From NCBI GenBank assembly GCA_023436225.1, contig JAEZKA010000052.1, forward strand, positions 36,134 through 100,133: a DNA stretch of 64,000 nt. The letters are read 5' to 3'. How positions within the stretch are numbered: position 1 is the first letter of the stretch; every line of letters starts with the position of its first letter. The notes beneath the pieces were generated by a model, which saw nothing but the letters and a program-made list of their open reading frames with translations, did not search any database and was not told where the DNA came from. This stretch comes from Bacillota bacterium (GTDB lineage: Bacteria; Bacillota; Clostridia; Lachnospirales; Lachnospiraceae). This document shows positions 8,545 through 16,934 of the stretch, piece after piece. The translations under genes were made by a program, and so were the position numbers.

Positions 8545-9611
8545 TCTAAGACCTCCCGAATTCGTTCATTCACGGCATTCTTTAAATTCTCGGATAAAAG
8601 CTTAGCAAGAATAGGTGTGAAGGAAGCTTCTACAAGAAGTCGTTTGGCTTCTTTTTCAGACAATCCTCTGCTCATAAGATAAAAGAGCTTGGAAGCACTT
8701 GGCTTTCCGCTGGTAGTAGCATGGGAGCCTTCCACATTATCCTCTCCACAAAGCAGCAGTGGTACGGAAAGATTGACGGCACGATCACTTAAAGTGAGAA
8801 CCGTTTCCTCCTCACTGCCTTTTGCACCGGATGCACCTCGAATAAAATCAAGATTACTCTTCATCGTTTTTTTAGCGCTTCCGGCAAGGGCACCCCTCGC
8901 AATTATTTTTCCATCCGATGCCTTACCCCTTAGCTCCATTCGATAATTAAAGTCCAGCTTACTTTCACCGTCACAAAGATAAAGGGAAGATAGCTCACTG
9001 CGGCTTTCAGAGCCGGAAAGAACGATATTACAGCCTGCACTCAATTGGCAGCTGCCCAGTTCACAAAAGAGTACGTCACCCTGACCGTTCTCATCAACAT
9101 GAACCGCATTGTTGTCAATATGTGTATCGTTTTCGCCTAACATTTGTACCTTTGTTAGGGTTATTTTCGAATCCTTTGCAGCTTGTAGGTAGGCAAAGCC
9201 ATTATGAAAATAGGTTCCCTTGCCGGTTGAACGGTAGCTGACAATGACCTCTGCAAGGCTTCCTTCCTCTGCAATAATATGGAGGAAGTCAATCAGTTCA
9301 GGAGATGTTTCATCCAGTTCAAATTCTAGTAGTATTGGCTCGGTAAGCTTTCGTCCTGCCGGAATGGTCAAAGTTAGACCGTAATTCTTATTGTTAAGTA
9401 CAAATTCACTCATGCGTCGCACATCATCAGGAACATACTCGATGGATTGTAGATCCACATGATTTTCAATTTTTATCTGGGTTTCATCTGCCGACAAAAC
9501 ACCACCCTGATAGGGAATATCAATTTCCGCATCTACCTCAAGCTCGGATGAGTTCATGTGAAGCCATCGCCATGTGGGTATTTGCAGTTCATTAAGCTTT
9601 GTAAATTTCAT
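8538..9611 (-). CDS. sufD: SufD, Fe-S cluster assembly scaffold subunit
   Basis: A 357-residue SufBD-family protein that partners with SufB and SufC in the SufBC2D scaffold complex in the cytoplasm. It is shorter than SufB and lacks its extended N-terminal region. The conserved C-terminal segment LMSRGLSEKEAKRL near residue 313 is shared with SufB. AGGAGG precedes the ATG. It sits 12 bases after sufB and overlaps sufS. It was identified from the C-terminal core and from gene order. Confidence 0.9.
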   Translation of the reverse strand: MKFTKLNELQIPTWRWLHMNSSELEVDAEIDIPYQGGVLSADETQIKIENHVDLQSIEYVPDDVRRMSEFVLNNKNYGLTLTIPAGRKLTEPILLEFELDETSPELIDFLHIIAEEGSLAEVIVSYRSTGKGTYFHNGFAYLQAAKDSKITLTKVQMLGENDTHIDNNAVHVDENGQGDVLFCELGSCQLSAGCNIVLSGSESRSELSSLYLCDGESKLDFNYRMELRGKASDGKIIARGALAGSAKKTMKSNLDFIRGASGAKGSEEETVLTLSDRAVNLSVPLLLCGEDNVEGSHATTSGKPSASKLFYLMSRGLSEKEAKRLLVEASFTPILAKLLSENLKNAVNERIREVLEC

Positions 9612-9623
9612 GGTATCTTCCTC

Positions 9624-11030
9624 CTAACCTATGGTACCTTCCAGCTCCAATCCGATCAGCCGGTTCATCTCAACGGCATATTCCAGTGGTAGCTCTTTAG
9701 TCAATGGTTCAACAAATCCACGTACGATTAAGGCCTTTGCTTCTTCCTCACTTAATCCGCGGCTCATCAGGTAGAAGATGGAGCCCTCACTAATCCGTCC
9801 GATTTTAGCCTCATGACCGATGTCAACCTCGTCATTACGTATATCCATACTTGGAATGGTGTCGGAACGAGAGAGATTATCTAACATCAAAGCTTCGCAA
9901 ATTACGCTTGATTTGGAATTCTTAGCTGCGGGAAGCACTTTGACCGAAGTACGAGTGGTGGTGTTACCACCATCCCTCGAAATAGACTTGGAGGACATGG
10001 TAGAGGAGGTATTGGGTGCAGCATGAATTACCTTGGTTCCGGTATCTAGAATCTGCCCTTTATTGGCAAAGCTTACACCGATATACTCACTGCGGGCATT
10101 CTCACCCTTTAAAATACTGCTGGGATAAAGCATTGTGATGTGGGAACCAAAGGTACCGGATAACCACTCAATCGCGCCATCCTTTTCCACTGTTGCACGC
10201 TTGGTGTTAAGGTTTAACATATTCTTTGACCAATTTTCTATGGTAGAGTATTGGAGCTTTGCACCTTCTCCTACATATAGCTCAACACCACCGGCGTGAA
10301 GATTTAACACATTATATTTTGGTGCAGAGCAGCCTTCGATAAAGTGAAGCTTAGAGCCCTTTTCACAGATAATCAGAGTATGTTCAAATTGTCCGGCGCC
10401 CGGAGCGTTTAAGCGGAAGTAAGATTGAAGGGGTTTATCCACCTCTACTCCTTCGGGAACATATACAAAGGAACCACCTGACCATACAGCGCCATGGAGT
10501 GCCAAAAACTTATGCTCGTTTGGAGGAAGTTGTCTCATAAAATATTGCTTTACGATATCCTCATGCTCTCTAAGTGCTGTTTGCATATCGGTATAGATAA
10601 CGCCCATTTCCTTCATTTGCTCTTTCATGTTGTGGTATACCACCTCGGAATCATATTGGGCTCCAACACCGCCAAGAGATTCCTGTTCTGCTTTTGGTAT
10701 TCCAAGTCGATTGAAGGTAGCAGTGATATCTTCGGGTAGCTTTTTCCAATCGTCTGTCTTCTGTGTATTTGGTCGTACAAATGTAACGATTTTACTCATA
10801 TCAAGTTCATGGAGCGACGGTCCCCAAGTGGGCATGTTCAATTGATTAAAGAGCTCAAAGCTCCTTAGACGTAATTGAAGCATCCAATCCGGTTCATTTT
10901 GACGAGCAGATATTTCACGTACAATGCTCTCTGTTAAACCTGGTGATACCTGCTCACTATCATGGGAGGTATCTCGTATGTCATAAATACCTCTTTCCAT
11001 TTCTTCCAGTTGTGTTTTCTTTCTTTCCAT
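9624..11030 (-). CDS. sufB: SufB, Fe-S cluster assembly scaffold subunit
   Basis: A 468-residue SufB. Family landmarks include the ATP-independent scaffold core with LHAGGVELYVGEGAK, the NTTTRTSVKVLP stretch and the C-terminal LMSRGLSEEEAKAL segment. It builds the nascent cluster on the SufBC2D complex. The start is placed at the ATG at 11030, directly after GGAGGTAATT; a longer reading from 11150 would add 40 residues that overlap the sufC end. It is about the usual 465-480 residue length of the family. Confidence 0.95.
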   Translation of the reverse strand: MERKKTQLEEMERGIYDIRDTSHDSEQVSPGLTESIVREISARQNEPDWMLQLRLRSFELFNQLNMPTWGPSLHELDMSKIVTFVRPNTQKTDDWKKLPEDITATFNRLGIPKAEQESLGGVGAQYDSEVVYHNMKEQMKEMGVIYTDMQTALREHEDIVKQYFMRQLPPNEHKFLALHGAVWSGGSFVYVPEGVEVDKPLQSYFRLNAPGAGQFEHTLIICEKGSKLHFIEGCSAPKYNVLNLHAGGVELYVGEGAKLQYSTIENWSKNMLNLNTKRATVEKDGAIEWLSGTFGSHITMLYPSSILKGENARSEYIGVSFANKGQILDTGTKVIHAAPNTSSTMSSKSISRDGGNTTTRTSVKVLPAAKNSKSSVICEALMLDNLSRSDTIPSMDIRNDEVDIGHEAKIGRISEGSIFYLMSRGLSEEEAKALIVRGFVEPLTKELPLEYAVEMNRLIGLELEGTIG

Positions 11031-11094
11031 AATTACCTCCATAATGGTGGGTTGCACCATCAAAAAAATGTTGCCAGTGAAGTTTCCTTTATGA

Positions 11095-11850
11095 CTACAA
11101 TGTTTCAGCTTGAATAAAACGAGCAAAGCCGTCTGTATTGATTTCATCAATCAATTCACGGCTTCCGATGCTGACAAATTTTCCATTGGAGAGTATATGT
11201 ACATAATCCACGGGCAGACCTTCTAGCAGTCTGGGGCTGTGGGATATGATTAGCAACGAGTTATCTTCATTTTTATAGCTTAAAATGCCCTTGGTAACAA
11301 CACGAACAGCATCCACATCGAGCCCGGAATCGGTCTCATCTAATATTGCCAGCTTCGGTTGAAGGGTAAGAAGCTGTAGAATTTCGCTTTTCTTTTTTTC
11401 TCCACCGGAAAAGCCTACATTTACGTATCGGTTGGCATAAGAGTTATCCAATTGCAGTACATCCAATGCTTCCGTTATTTGATTTCTAAACTGCGATAAT
11501 TTTTTGGGATTTTTCTTCTGAGCAACCTGAGCGGTCTTGATAAAATCAGTTACAGTGATACCGTCAATTTCTTCCGGTGCTTGAAATGCCATAAATATTC
11601 CCTTTTTTGCACGTACATCGGTTTTGGCTTCTGTAATATTTTCTCCATCAAATTCCATACTGCCTTCCGTTATATGGTAAACCGGATTGCCCATAATGGC
11701 ATTAGCTAGGGTAGACTTACCGGAGCCGTTAGGCCCCATAATTACATGAACTTCTCCCTTTTTTATCGTTAAATCCACACCTCGTAAGATCTCTTCTCCA
11801 GATTCAAGCGCGACGTGTAAGTCTTGAACATTCAATAGTATTTGATTCAT
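11095..11850 (-). CDS. sufC: SufC ATPase
   Basis: A 251-residue ABC-type ATPase that drives the SufBC2D scaffold. Walker A is GPNGSGKS (near residue 39), the signature is FSGGEKKKSE and Walker B is LAILDETDSGLD, where the SufC-specific ETDSGLD follows. The ATG has a clear AAGGAGGAT site. Its start lies 47 bases inside the end of the MarR-type regulator, so regulator and suf genes are co-transcribed. Confidence 0.96.
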   Translation of the reverse strand: MNQILLNVQDLHVALESGEEILRGVDLTIKKGEVHVIMGPNGSGKSTLANAIMGNPVYHITEGSMEFDGENITEAKTDVRAKKGIFMAFQAPEEIDGITVTDFIKTAQVAQKKNPKKLSQFRNQITEALDVLQLDNSYANRYVNVGFSGGEKKKSEILQLLTLQPKLAILDETDSGLDVDAVRVVTKGILSYKNEDNSLLIISHSPRLLEGLPVDYVHILSNGKFVSIGSRELIDEINTDGFARFIQAETL

Positions 11851-12340
11851 CTTGGTTATCCTCCTTGTTGTTTCTATTATCTTGCATACATATACATGGA
11901 AATTCGCTAAAGGGTGCGCATTGCTTCAAATGTTCCAGAAAACGAAAAACAGCGCCTACCTCATTCGGATTCAATGTTCCAATGAAGCTGCATAGACTTT
12001 CATTGGACTGTTGGTGAAGCTGCTGATAACCCTGTATCGACGTTTTGCCCTTCTTGGTTAGGAGGAAGAATTTTTCTTTCTTATTATCCTCACGTTTTTC
12101 TACCTCAATTAATTCCTTTTGGTTAAGCTTCTCCACCATTTGGGTAATAGCACCCTTTGTAATTCCGAGTCGATCGGAGAGTGCACTGACATTTTCGCCA
12201 GGATATCGTGCTATGGTATCCAAAAAGAGGATTTCAGCATGAGAGAGTAAAACCCCACTGCCATAGTCCTTCGGCTTCTTTCTTTCGTCCTCCAGGAGGC
12301 GAATAACTCCAAATACCTGCTCTGTCACTTTACAATACAT
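11804..12340 (-). CDS. Cysteine-rich MarR-family regulator of the SUF operon
   Basis: A 178-residue MarR-type winged helix protein (wHTH at about residues 50-95, VSALSDRLGITKGAITQMVEK). Six cysteines are present (3, 117, 141, 149, 151, 171), five of them in the C-terminal part, with CAPFSEFPCIC at 141-151. This is unusual for MarR proteins and suggests Fe-S or redox sensing, by analogy with cyanobacterial SufR, which is a different family. The ATG at 12340 follows AAGGTGG; an upstream GTG at 12352 lies inside that site. A perfect palindrome covers its promoter, pointing to autoregulation of the whole suf operon. The sensing role is inferred. Confidence 0.85.
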   Translation of the reverse strand: MYCKVTEQVFGVIRLLEDERKKPKDYGSGVLLSHAEILFLDTIARYPGENVSALSDRLGITKGAITQMVEKLNQKELIEVEKREDNKKEKFFLLTKKGKTSIQGYQQLHQQSNESLCSFIGTLNPNEVGAVFRFLEHLKQCAPFSEFPCICMQDNRNNKEDNQDESNTIECSRLTRRA

Positions 12341-12382
12341 CACCAGTTCCACCTTTTTATATCATTAAGATTGATATTGCTA

Positions 12383-12419
12383 TTAATATTTATTGTTTAG
12401 GAGCTAAACAATAAATATT
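12383..12419 (-). promoter_or_regulatory. SUF operon promoter covered by a perfect palindromic operator
   Basis: The bases 12385-12400 and 12404-12419 form a perfect inverted repeat with 16-base arms (TTGTTTAG core) and a 3-base centre GAG. On the minus strand a -35 box TTGTTT (12411-12406), a 17-base spacer and a -10 box TATTAA (12388-12383) lie inside it. A bound MarR dimer would block RNA polymerase. The site is about 45 bases upstream of the regulator start codon. Confidence 0.8.
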
Positions 12420-12510
12420 GTAACTTAGTATTCCTATAATGTCAATATGATTTCTATAATTTGATTAAAATTAGGTATGTATTTAATGTCAAAATTGGAA
12501 GGAGTAACAA

Positions 12511-12648
12511 AGCAAGAAAAAGGGATGCGGATGCAGTGCAGGTAACCATATGGACATCGCCTATGGTTATAATGTAAATGAGGTAATTAATATAAATTTG
12601 ATAGAATCAAATCTTCATATCTGCTATAATTTATCAGTGTATGTATAA
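12511..12648 (+). pseudogene. Remnant-like reading frame with a CGC motif
   Basis: From 12511 an open frame reads SKKKGCGCSAGNH, then MDIAYGYNVNEV and on to a stop at 12646. It looks coding in composition and has GGAAGGAG just upstream (12498-12504), but no start codon follows that site; an in-frame TAA lies at 12505. It overlaps the next small frame by eight bases in another frame. It may be a decayed small gene whose start was lost, or chance. The product is not recognised. Confidence 0.3.
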
Positions 12649-12784
12649 AGGGACAAAGGGTATATTAACAGAAGAATTACGTAATAATGCAGATATAATT
12701 CAGGAGAAATTATGGACAGGTGGTATTACTCATAATGAGTATATACGTAAAATCAGGAGAGGGGGGTATAATGAGGAAAAATAA
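12641..12784 (+). CDS. Possible 47-residue protein or gene remnant
   Basis: ATG at 12641 to TAA at 12784 encodes a 47-residue polypeptide with ordinary protein-like composition (ILTEELRNNADIIQEKLW in the middle, a basic RKIRRGG tail). No good ribosome site precedes it, and its end overlaps the start of the beta-helix gene by 14 bases. It could be the 3' end of the broken frame at 12511, or a short upstream gene coupled to the beta-helix gene. No family is recognised. Confidence 0.35.
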   Translation: MYKGTKGILTEELRNNADIIQEKLWTGGITHNEYIRKIRRGGYNEEK

Positions 12785-14018
12785 TAAAACAAGTATAAAC
12801 ATAAATAGAAGAGCTAGAGTAGCAGTAATGATTGTTGTATGTATTTTTTCGGTATGTAATACAATGCCAATTGCTGCTCAGGCAAAGAGCCAAAGCTTAG
12901 TTTATACCATTACGACCAAAAGTAAGCCTTGTGATAAGTCGGCTAATTATACCACTTATAATAAGTACACCAGGTATTACTATACGATTATGTCCTACCT
13001 AAAAGAATTAGAAAATAAAGGTGGCGGTACCCTGATATTAGAAAAGGGTGTCTATAAAATTACGAATACGCTCTATATTCCTAGTAATGTTACTATTAAA
13101 TTAAAGGACGGAGTAAAGATAATTAAGGGAACAAAGACGGGAACAAGTAAGTGTGGAGCTTCTCATTCTATTTTTCAAATGTGCTCCAACCGTAACAGTG
13201 CTAAAAAGGGTGCCTATAGTAAGTATGAGGGAGAAGCTGGTATTGCTATCATTGGAGAGGGTAAGGCCGAAATCGATCTCAATTATGATAAAGATACCAT
13301 TGGGATTATGATGGGCCATAATAACAATATCACAATTAGCAACATAATATTTAGCAATATGTATGGTGGGCATTTTATTGAACTAGATGCTTCTAAGGAT
13401 GTTACGATTACCAAGTGTACCTTTCAGAATCATAAGGATTCTGCTAATAATAATAAAGAAGCAATCAATTTAGATACACCAGATAAGGTTACGAATGGTT
13501 TTCATGCTGATTGGTCATCTTATGATAAGACACCAAACAATAATATTACAATCTCCGATTGTACCTTTGAGAATTTGGAACGAGCAATCGGAACACATAA
13601 GTATTCAGAAAATAAGTTACATGAGAAGGTACAAATACTTAATAATGTAATAAGCAATTGTGATCAAGATGCAATCCGTGTAATGAACTGGGAGAAGCCT
13701 GTTATCAAAGGAAACACCATTAGTAATGTAGCAGACAAAAAGGCCGGTATGAGAGCAATATTAATTAGTGGAGTTATCGATCCGCAGATTTCGGAGAATG
13801 TATTCAAAAAGGTATCTCGACCGATACAGATTATACCGTGGAAAAATGCTGGAGATGGAAGTGAATATAATATCATCTATAGCGTCATCAGTGCAGAATG
13901 TATCGAACAAATGAAAAACAATGTGTCAGAAGAATGTGATGAGTATTTTATTCGCTATAATAAAACCTACAATGAATACAAGGAAAATACGGAGAAAATA
14001 CCAGTAGGTATTCATTAA
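12771..14018 (+). CDS. Secreted right-handed beta-helix protein, pectate-lyase-like
   Basis: A 415-residue protein with a basic N-terminus and a hydrophobic segment (VAVMIVVCIFSVC) ending near AQAKS, consistent with a Sec signal peptide. The mature part shows the repeated short-strand pattern of right-handed parallel beta-helices (NNITISNIIF, KDVTITKCTF, NNITISDCTF, KVQILNNVIS). Such folds occur in pectate lyases, polygalacturonases and other polysaccharide-active proteins. No catalytic set was identified with certainty. The ATG at 12771 follows GAGGGGGG. The local base composition seems AT-richer than the SUF and molybdenum genes, which may reflect separate origin. Confidence 0.75.
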   Translation: MRKNNKTSININRRARVAVMIVVCIFSVCNTMPIAAQAKSQSLVYTITTKSKPCDKSANYTTYNKYTRYYYTIMSYLKELENKGGGTLILEKGVYKITNTLYIPSNVTIKLKDGVKIIKGTKTGTSKCGASHSIFQMCSNRNSAKKGAYSKYEGEAGIAIIGEGKAEIDLNYDKDTIGIMMGHNNNITISNIIFSNMYGGHFIELDASKDVTITKCTFQNHKDSANNNKEAINLDTPDKVTNGFHADWSSYDKTPNNNITISDCTFENLERAIGTHKYSENKLHEKVQILNNVISNCDQDAIRVMNWEKPVIKGNTISNVADKKAGMRAILISGVIDPQISENVFKKVSRPIQIIPWKNAGDGSEYNIIYSVISAECIEQMKNNVSEECDEYFIRYNKTYNEYKENTEKIPVGIH

Positions 14019-14102
14019 TCGGTATGGAAATAAGGAATATAACTGGTAATATACGATTCCTTGAAATATTACAACTTCAATATCATAAACGGAGATGTTA
14101 TC

Positions 14103-14606
14103 ATGTATGATAAAATAACGAAAAAAGATGTGGAACGAATGCAGGAAGAGATCGAGCATCGTAAGCTTGTCGTCAGAAAAGAAGCAATAAAAGATGTGCA
14201 GGAAGCAAGAGCGCATGGTGACTTGAGTGAGAATTTTGAATATAAGGTAGCGAAACAATTTAAGAATCAAAATGAGAGTCGCATACGATATCTGGAGAGA
14301 ATGATTAAGACAGCAAAGATCATTTCTGAGGATTCCAATGTGGATGAAGTGGGTCTTAATGACAGGGTGACCTTCTATCTACCTGAGGATAATGAGGAAG
14401 AGACGCTTAAGATTGTAACTACGGTAAGAGCGAACGCAACCAAGGGGAGGATCAGTATTGATTCTCCTCTTGGTAAAGCGATGTTGCATCATAAAGTGAA
14501 CGACAGAGTGAATGTAAAGGTTAATGATAATTATTCCTACGAGGTAATCATTCGAAAGATTGAGAAATTAGAGGATGATGGAACGGATGAGATGCGAAAG
14601 TATTAG
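14103..14606 (+). CDS. GreA/GreB-family transcript cleavage factor
   Basis: A 167-residue member of the Gre family. An N-terminal coiled coil (residues 1-75) contains the tip motif GDLSENFEY, which keeps the acidic Asp and Glu that enter the RNA polymerase secondary channel and stimulate cleavage of backtracked RNA. A C-terminal FKBP-like domain follows. It is somewhat longer and more divergent than housekeeping GreA (FEYKVAK instead of AEYxAAK), so it is probably a paralogue. The ATG at 14103 follows CGGAGATG; an upstream ATG at 14061 lacks a ribosome site. Confidence 0.82.
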   Translation: MYDKITKKDVERMQEEIEHRKLVVRKEAIKDVQEARAHGDLSENFEYKVAKQFKNQNESRIRYLERMIKTAKIISEDSNVDEVGLNDRVTFYLPEDNEEETLKIVTTVRANATKGRISIDSPLGKAMLHHKVNDRVNVKVNDNYSYEVIIRKIEKLEDDGTDEMRKY

Positions 14607-14729
14607 ACCTTGGGCTAAGCTTTCTACATATTTAATAATTTTATGCTAATCCTATTCTTGAGTGCGCCTGTTTGCTTGTGATTGAAATCTGCAATGGGTG
14701 ATGCAATGGAAGATACAAGGAGGTAGCTT

Positions 14730-15605
14730 ATGATACAAGGAAGAAAGTTAACAAACAGCTATTTTCAAGGCTGGTATTTTAAGAATCAGAGTGCAATGGA
14801 TATCATATCTTTCATACCTGCCTATCATCGGAACGAACATGGAATGCCCCAGGCATCAATTCAGGTGATTATGCCAAAAAAAGCTCACCAGATTTTCTAT
14901 CCTTTTGATGAGTTTAGAACCTCTAAGGATAAGCTTGCAATTCGTGTTGGGGAGAATCTCTTTACCTCACAGGGAATACGTTTGAATATACTGACCGAGA
15001 AGTTAACAATAACCGGTAAGCTGAATTACTATGAATTGACACCGCCAAAACACGATATGATGGGCCTTTTTCGGTATCTTCCCTGGATGCCCTGCCAACA
15101 TAATATCTATAGCCTGGTACATGGAATCGAAGGAGAGCTTAAGGTAAATGGGAAGCGGATCGCTTTTAAACATGGACAAGGATATATTGAGGGAGATCAG
15201 GGGAATAGCTTCCCGAGGGACTATCTGTGGACCCAGTGCTGTTGGAAGGACGGGGATTATAATTCTCTGATGCTTTCCGTTGCCGATTTGCAGCTGGGAC
15301 CAATCAGCTTTACAGGGTGCATGGGGGTAGTCTATTATAAAAGGAGAGAATATCGCTTTGCCACTTATCTGGGTGTGAAAATTAAGAGAATGAGTCCTGA
15401 CAAGATATGGGTGCAACAGGGGAAGTATGAGCTGCAGGTGAGGATACTGGATCAGGAAGAGAATATACTTCTCGCACCGGTTAAGGGAAGCATGGTTCGT
15501 AGGGTTTATGAAAGTGTCAATAGCAAGATACACTATCGATTCCTGGTAGACGGCAAGGTTCTTTTTGATTTTATCGGAAAGGGCTGCTTTGAACGTGGAC
15601 GGTAA
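14730..15605 (+). CDS. Tocopherol-cyclase-like domain protein
   Basis: A 291-residue protein resembling the tocopherol cyclase family (N-terminal SYFQGWYFKNQ and the later FKHGQGYIEGDQGNSFP motif). Bacterial members without tocopherol are common in Clostridia and have no known function; they adopt a lipocalin-like beta-barrel and may bind a lipid-like ligand. No signal peptide is seen, so it is likely cytoplasmic. AGGAGGTAGCTT precedes the ATG. A hairpin follows its stop codon, so it looks monocistronic. Confidence 0.75.
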   Translation: MIQGRKLTNSYFQGWYFKNQSAMDIISFIPAYHRNEHGMPQASIQVIMPKKAHQIFYPFDEFRTSKDKLAIRVGENLFTSQGIRLNILTEKLTITGKLNYYELTPPKHDMMGLFRYLPWMPCQHNIYSLVHGIEGELKVNGKRIAFKHGQGYIEGDQGNSFPRDYLWTQCCWKDGDYNSLMLSVADLQLGPISFTGCMGVVYYKRREYRFATYLGVKIKRMSPDKIWVQQGKYELQVRILDQEENILLAPVKGSMVRRVYESVNSKIHYRFLVDGKVLFDFIGKGCFERGR

Positions 15606-15625
15606 ATGCTTAATATGTGATTAAC

Positions 15626-15668
15626 AGAAGCTCATGAAGGCAAGGGAAAACCTTATTCATGGGCTTCT
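15626..15668 (+). terminator. Probable terminator after the tocopherol-cyclase-like gene
   Basis: AGAAGCTCATGAA pairs with TTCATGGGCTTCT with one G-T pair and a 17-base loop. The following T-rich stretch is short, so efficiency is uncertain. Confidence 0.5.
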
Positions 15669-15807
15669 CTTGCCTTTATGACAATAAAAATTGGAAATAG
15701 ACGTAGCGTATTACATGCGGTTTTGTTACGTATATTCGAAGAGCTTCCCTAACCGTAGAGGCTCACAGCGCATACTACTATTTGCCTATGATAGGTGCTT
15801 TCTATTG

Positions 15808-15836
15808 TTGACGGTTATTTTAATATTAGGTAAGAT
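15808..15836 (+). promoter_or_regulatory. Promoter of the ModE-fusion gene
   Basis: TTGACG at 15808-15813, a 17-base spacer and TAAGAT at 15831-15836, about 50 bases before the start codon at 15888. A small palindrome, GTAATTGATTAC, lies at 15840-15851 near the expected transcription start and could be an operator. No known molybdate-operator sequence was recognised. Confidence 0.6.
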
Positions 15837-15887
15837 GAAAGTAATTGATTACGTACCAAGAAAAATCCGATCTTAGGGGGTAGAAAG

Positions 15888-16829
15888 ATGCCGGAGTATT
15901 TGAAAAAATACGCAGGAGTGATATCTGCAGCAAAGAAATTAGTAAGAAGTGAACAGAATGATTCGTTACTGCAGATTGGGTCTATTTCTGCAATTAAGAG
16001 AATTGTTCTGACCTTTCAAGTGGCTGGAATCGACCCAATTGTCATTATTACAGGCTATGACTCGGATGTGATTGAACGAGAGATTTGTGATTACGGGGTT
16101 ATTTTTCTACATAAGGACAATTATGAGCATTGTCAATTATTCCAGCTTGCGAAGCTAGGAATGGAATATCTTCAGGGTAAATGCGACGGGGTTATGTTTA
16201 CACCGGTCGATATCCCGCTATTTAGTCCAGATACGTTAAGAAAAATGATGGAATGTGAGGAAAAAGCGGTATCTCCCTCCTATCAGCAGCAAATTGGACA
16301 TCCAACATTGATCACAGCAGATATTATCCCTATGCTTCTTAATTATCAGGGAGAGGGAGGGATGCCGGGAGCTTTGATGGAGAATGGGATTAATAGATGT
16401 ATCCTTGAGGTTGAAGATGCTGGAATTATTGAAGATACTGATCAGCTGGAATATAAATCGGATATAATCCGTAAGCATAATAGTGATCTTTTTCATCCGT
16501 TCCTACGGTTAAGTCTGGAACAGGATAATCTGTTTTTTAATGCCAGGACAAAACTGTTATTAACACTGATTCAGGAGACAAACTCAGTGAAAAGTGCCTG
16601 CAAATACATGGCGCTCTCCTATAGTAAAGCATGGCATATGTTAAACAACTTGGAGGAAGCGGTGCAGTATAAGGTAATCACAAGACAACAGGGCGGAAGT
16701 CGTGGCGGCAAGACAGAGCTTACGATTGAGGGGGCACGTCTATTGCAGAATTATGAGCTGCTTGAGAATCGGATAAAAGAATATGCAAGAGAAGAATTTC
16801 ATAAGATTTTCTTAAAGGAAAGCCCATAG
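15888..16829 (+). CDS. MobA/MocA-like nucleotidyltransferase domain fused to a ModE-like DNA-binding domain
   Basis: A 313-residue two-domain protein. Residues 1-210 follow the NTP-transferase fold of MocA/MobA (DGVMFTPVDIPLFSPDTL near 103 and a late D-T-D element). Residues 225-300 form a ModE/LysR-like winged helix (SVKSACKYMALSYSKAWHMLN, then RQQGGSRGGKTELT). The glycine-rich nucleotide loop expected near residue 10 (AAGxSxRMG) is replaced by SAAKKLVRSEQN, so catalysis is doubtful and a sensor role is possible. It heads the selenium/molybdenum block. Most likely it regulates molybdenum cofactor genes in response to nucleotide, cofactor or metal; that is inference. Confidence 0.8.
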   Translation: MPEYLKKYAGVISAAKKLVRSEQNDSLLQIGSISAIKRIVLTFQVAGIDPIVIITGYDSDVIEREICDYGVIFLHKDNYEHCQLFQLAKLGMEYLQGKCDGVMFTPVDIPLFSPDTLRKMMECEEKAVSPSYQQQIGHPTLITADIIPMLLNYQGEGGMPGALMENGINRCILEVEDAGIIEDTDQLEYKSDIIRKHNSDLFHPFLRLSLEQDNLFFNARTKLLLTLIQETNSVKSACKYMALSYSKAWHMLNNLEEAVQYKVITRQQGGSRGGKTELTIEGARLLQNYELLENRIKEYAREEFHKIFLKESP

Positions 16830-16850
16830 CGAGTTGTTTTATCAAACAAT

Positions 16851-16879
16851 TTGAAAGCTTTCCCAAATCATCTTAAAAT
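16851..16879 (+). promoter_or_regulatory. Promoter of the desulfidase / ECF pair
   Basis: TTGAAA at 16851-16856, a 17-base spacer and TAAAAT at 16874-16879, about 56 bases before the ATG at 16935. Confidence 0.5.
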
Positions 16880-16934
16880 AGAATAAAGTGACAGGTTTGA
16901 TAACAGGAAGACGTTCAGTGGAATGGAGTTTATT

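Noticed and set aside
9624..11150. Longer SufB start at 11150
   Set aside because: It adds 40 non-family residues overlapping sufC and lacks a ribosome site; the ATG at 11030 follows GGAGG.
15691..15876. 61-codon open frame before the ModE-fusion gene
   Set aside because: No ribosome site, and it overlaps the likely promoter; sequence looks non-coding.
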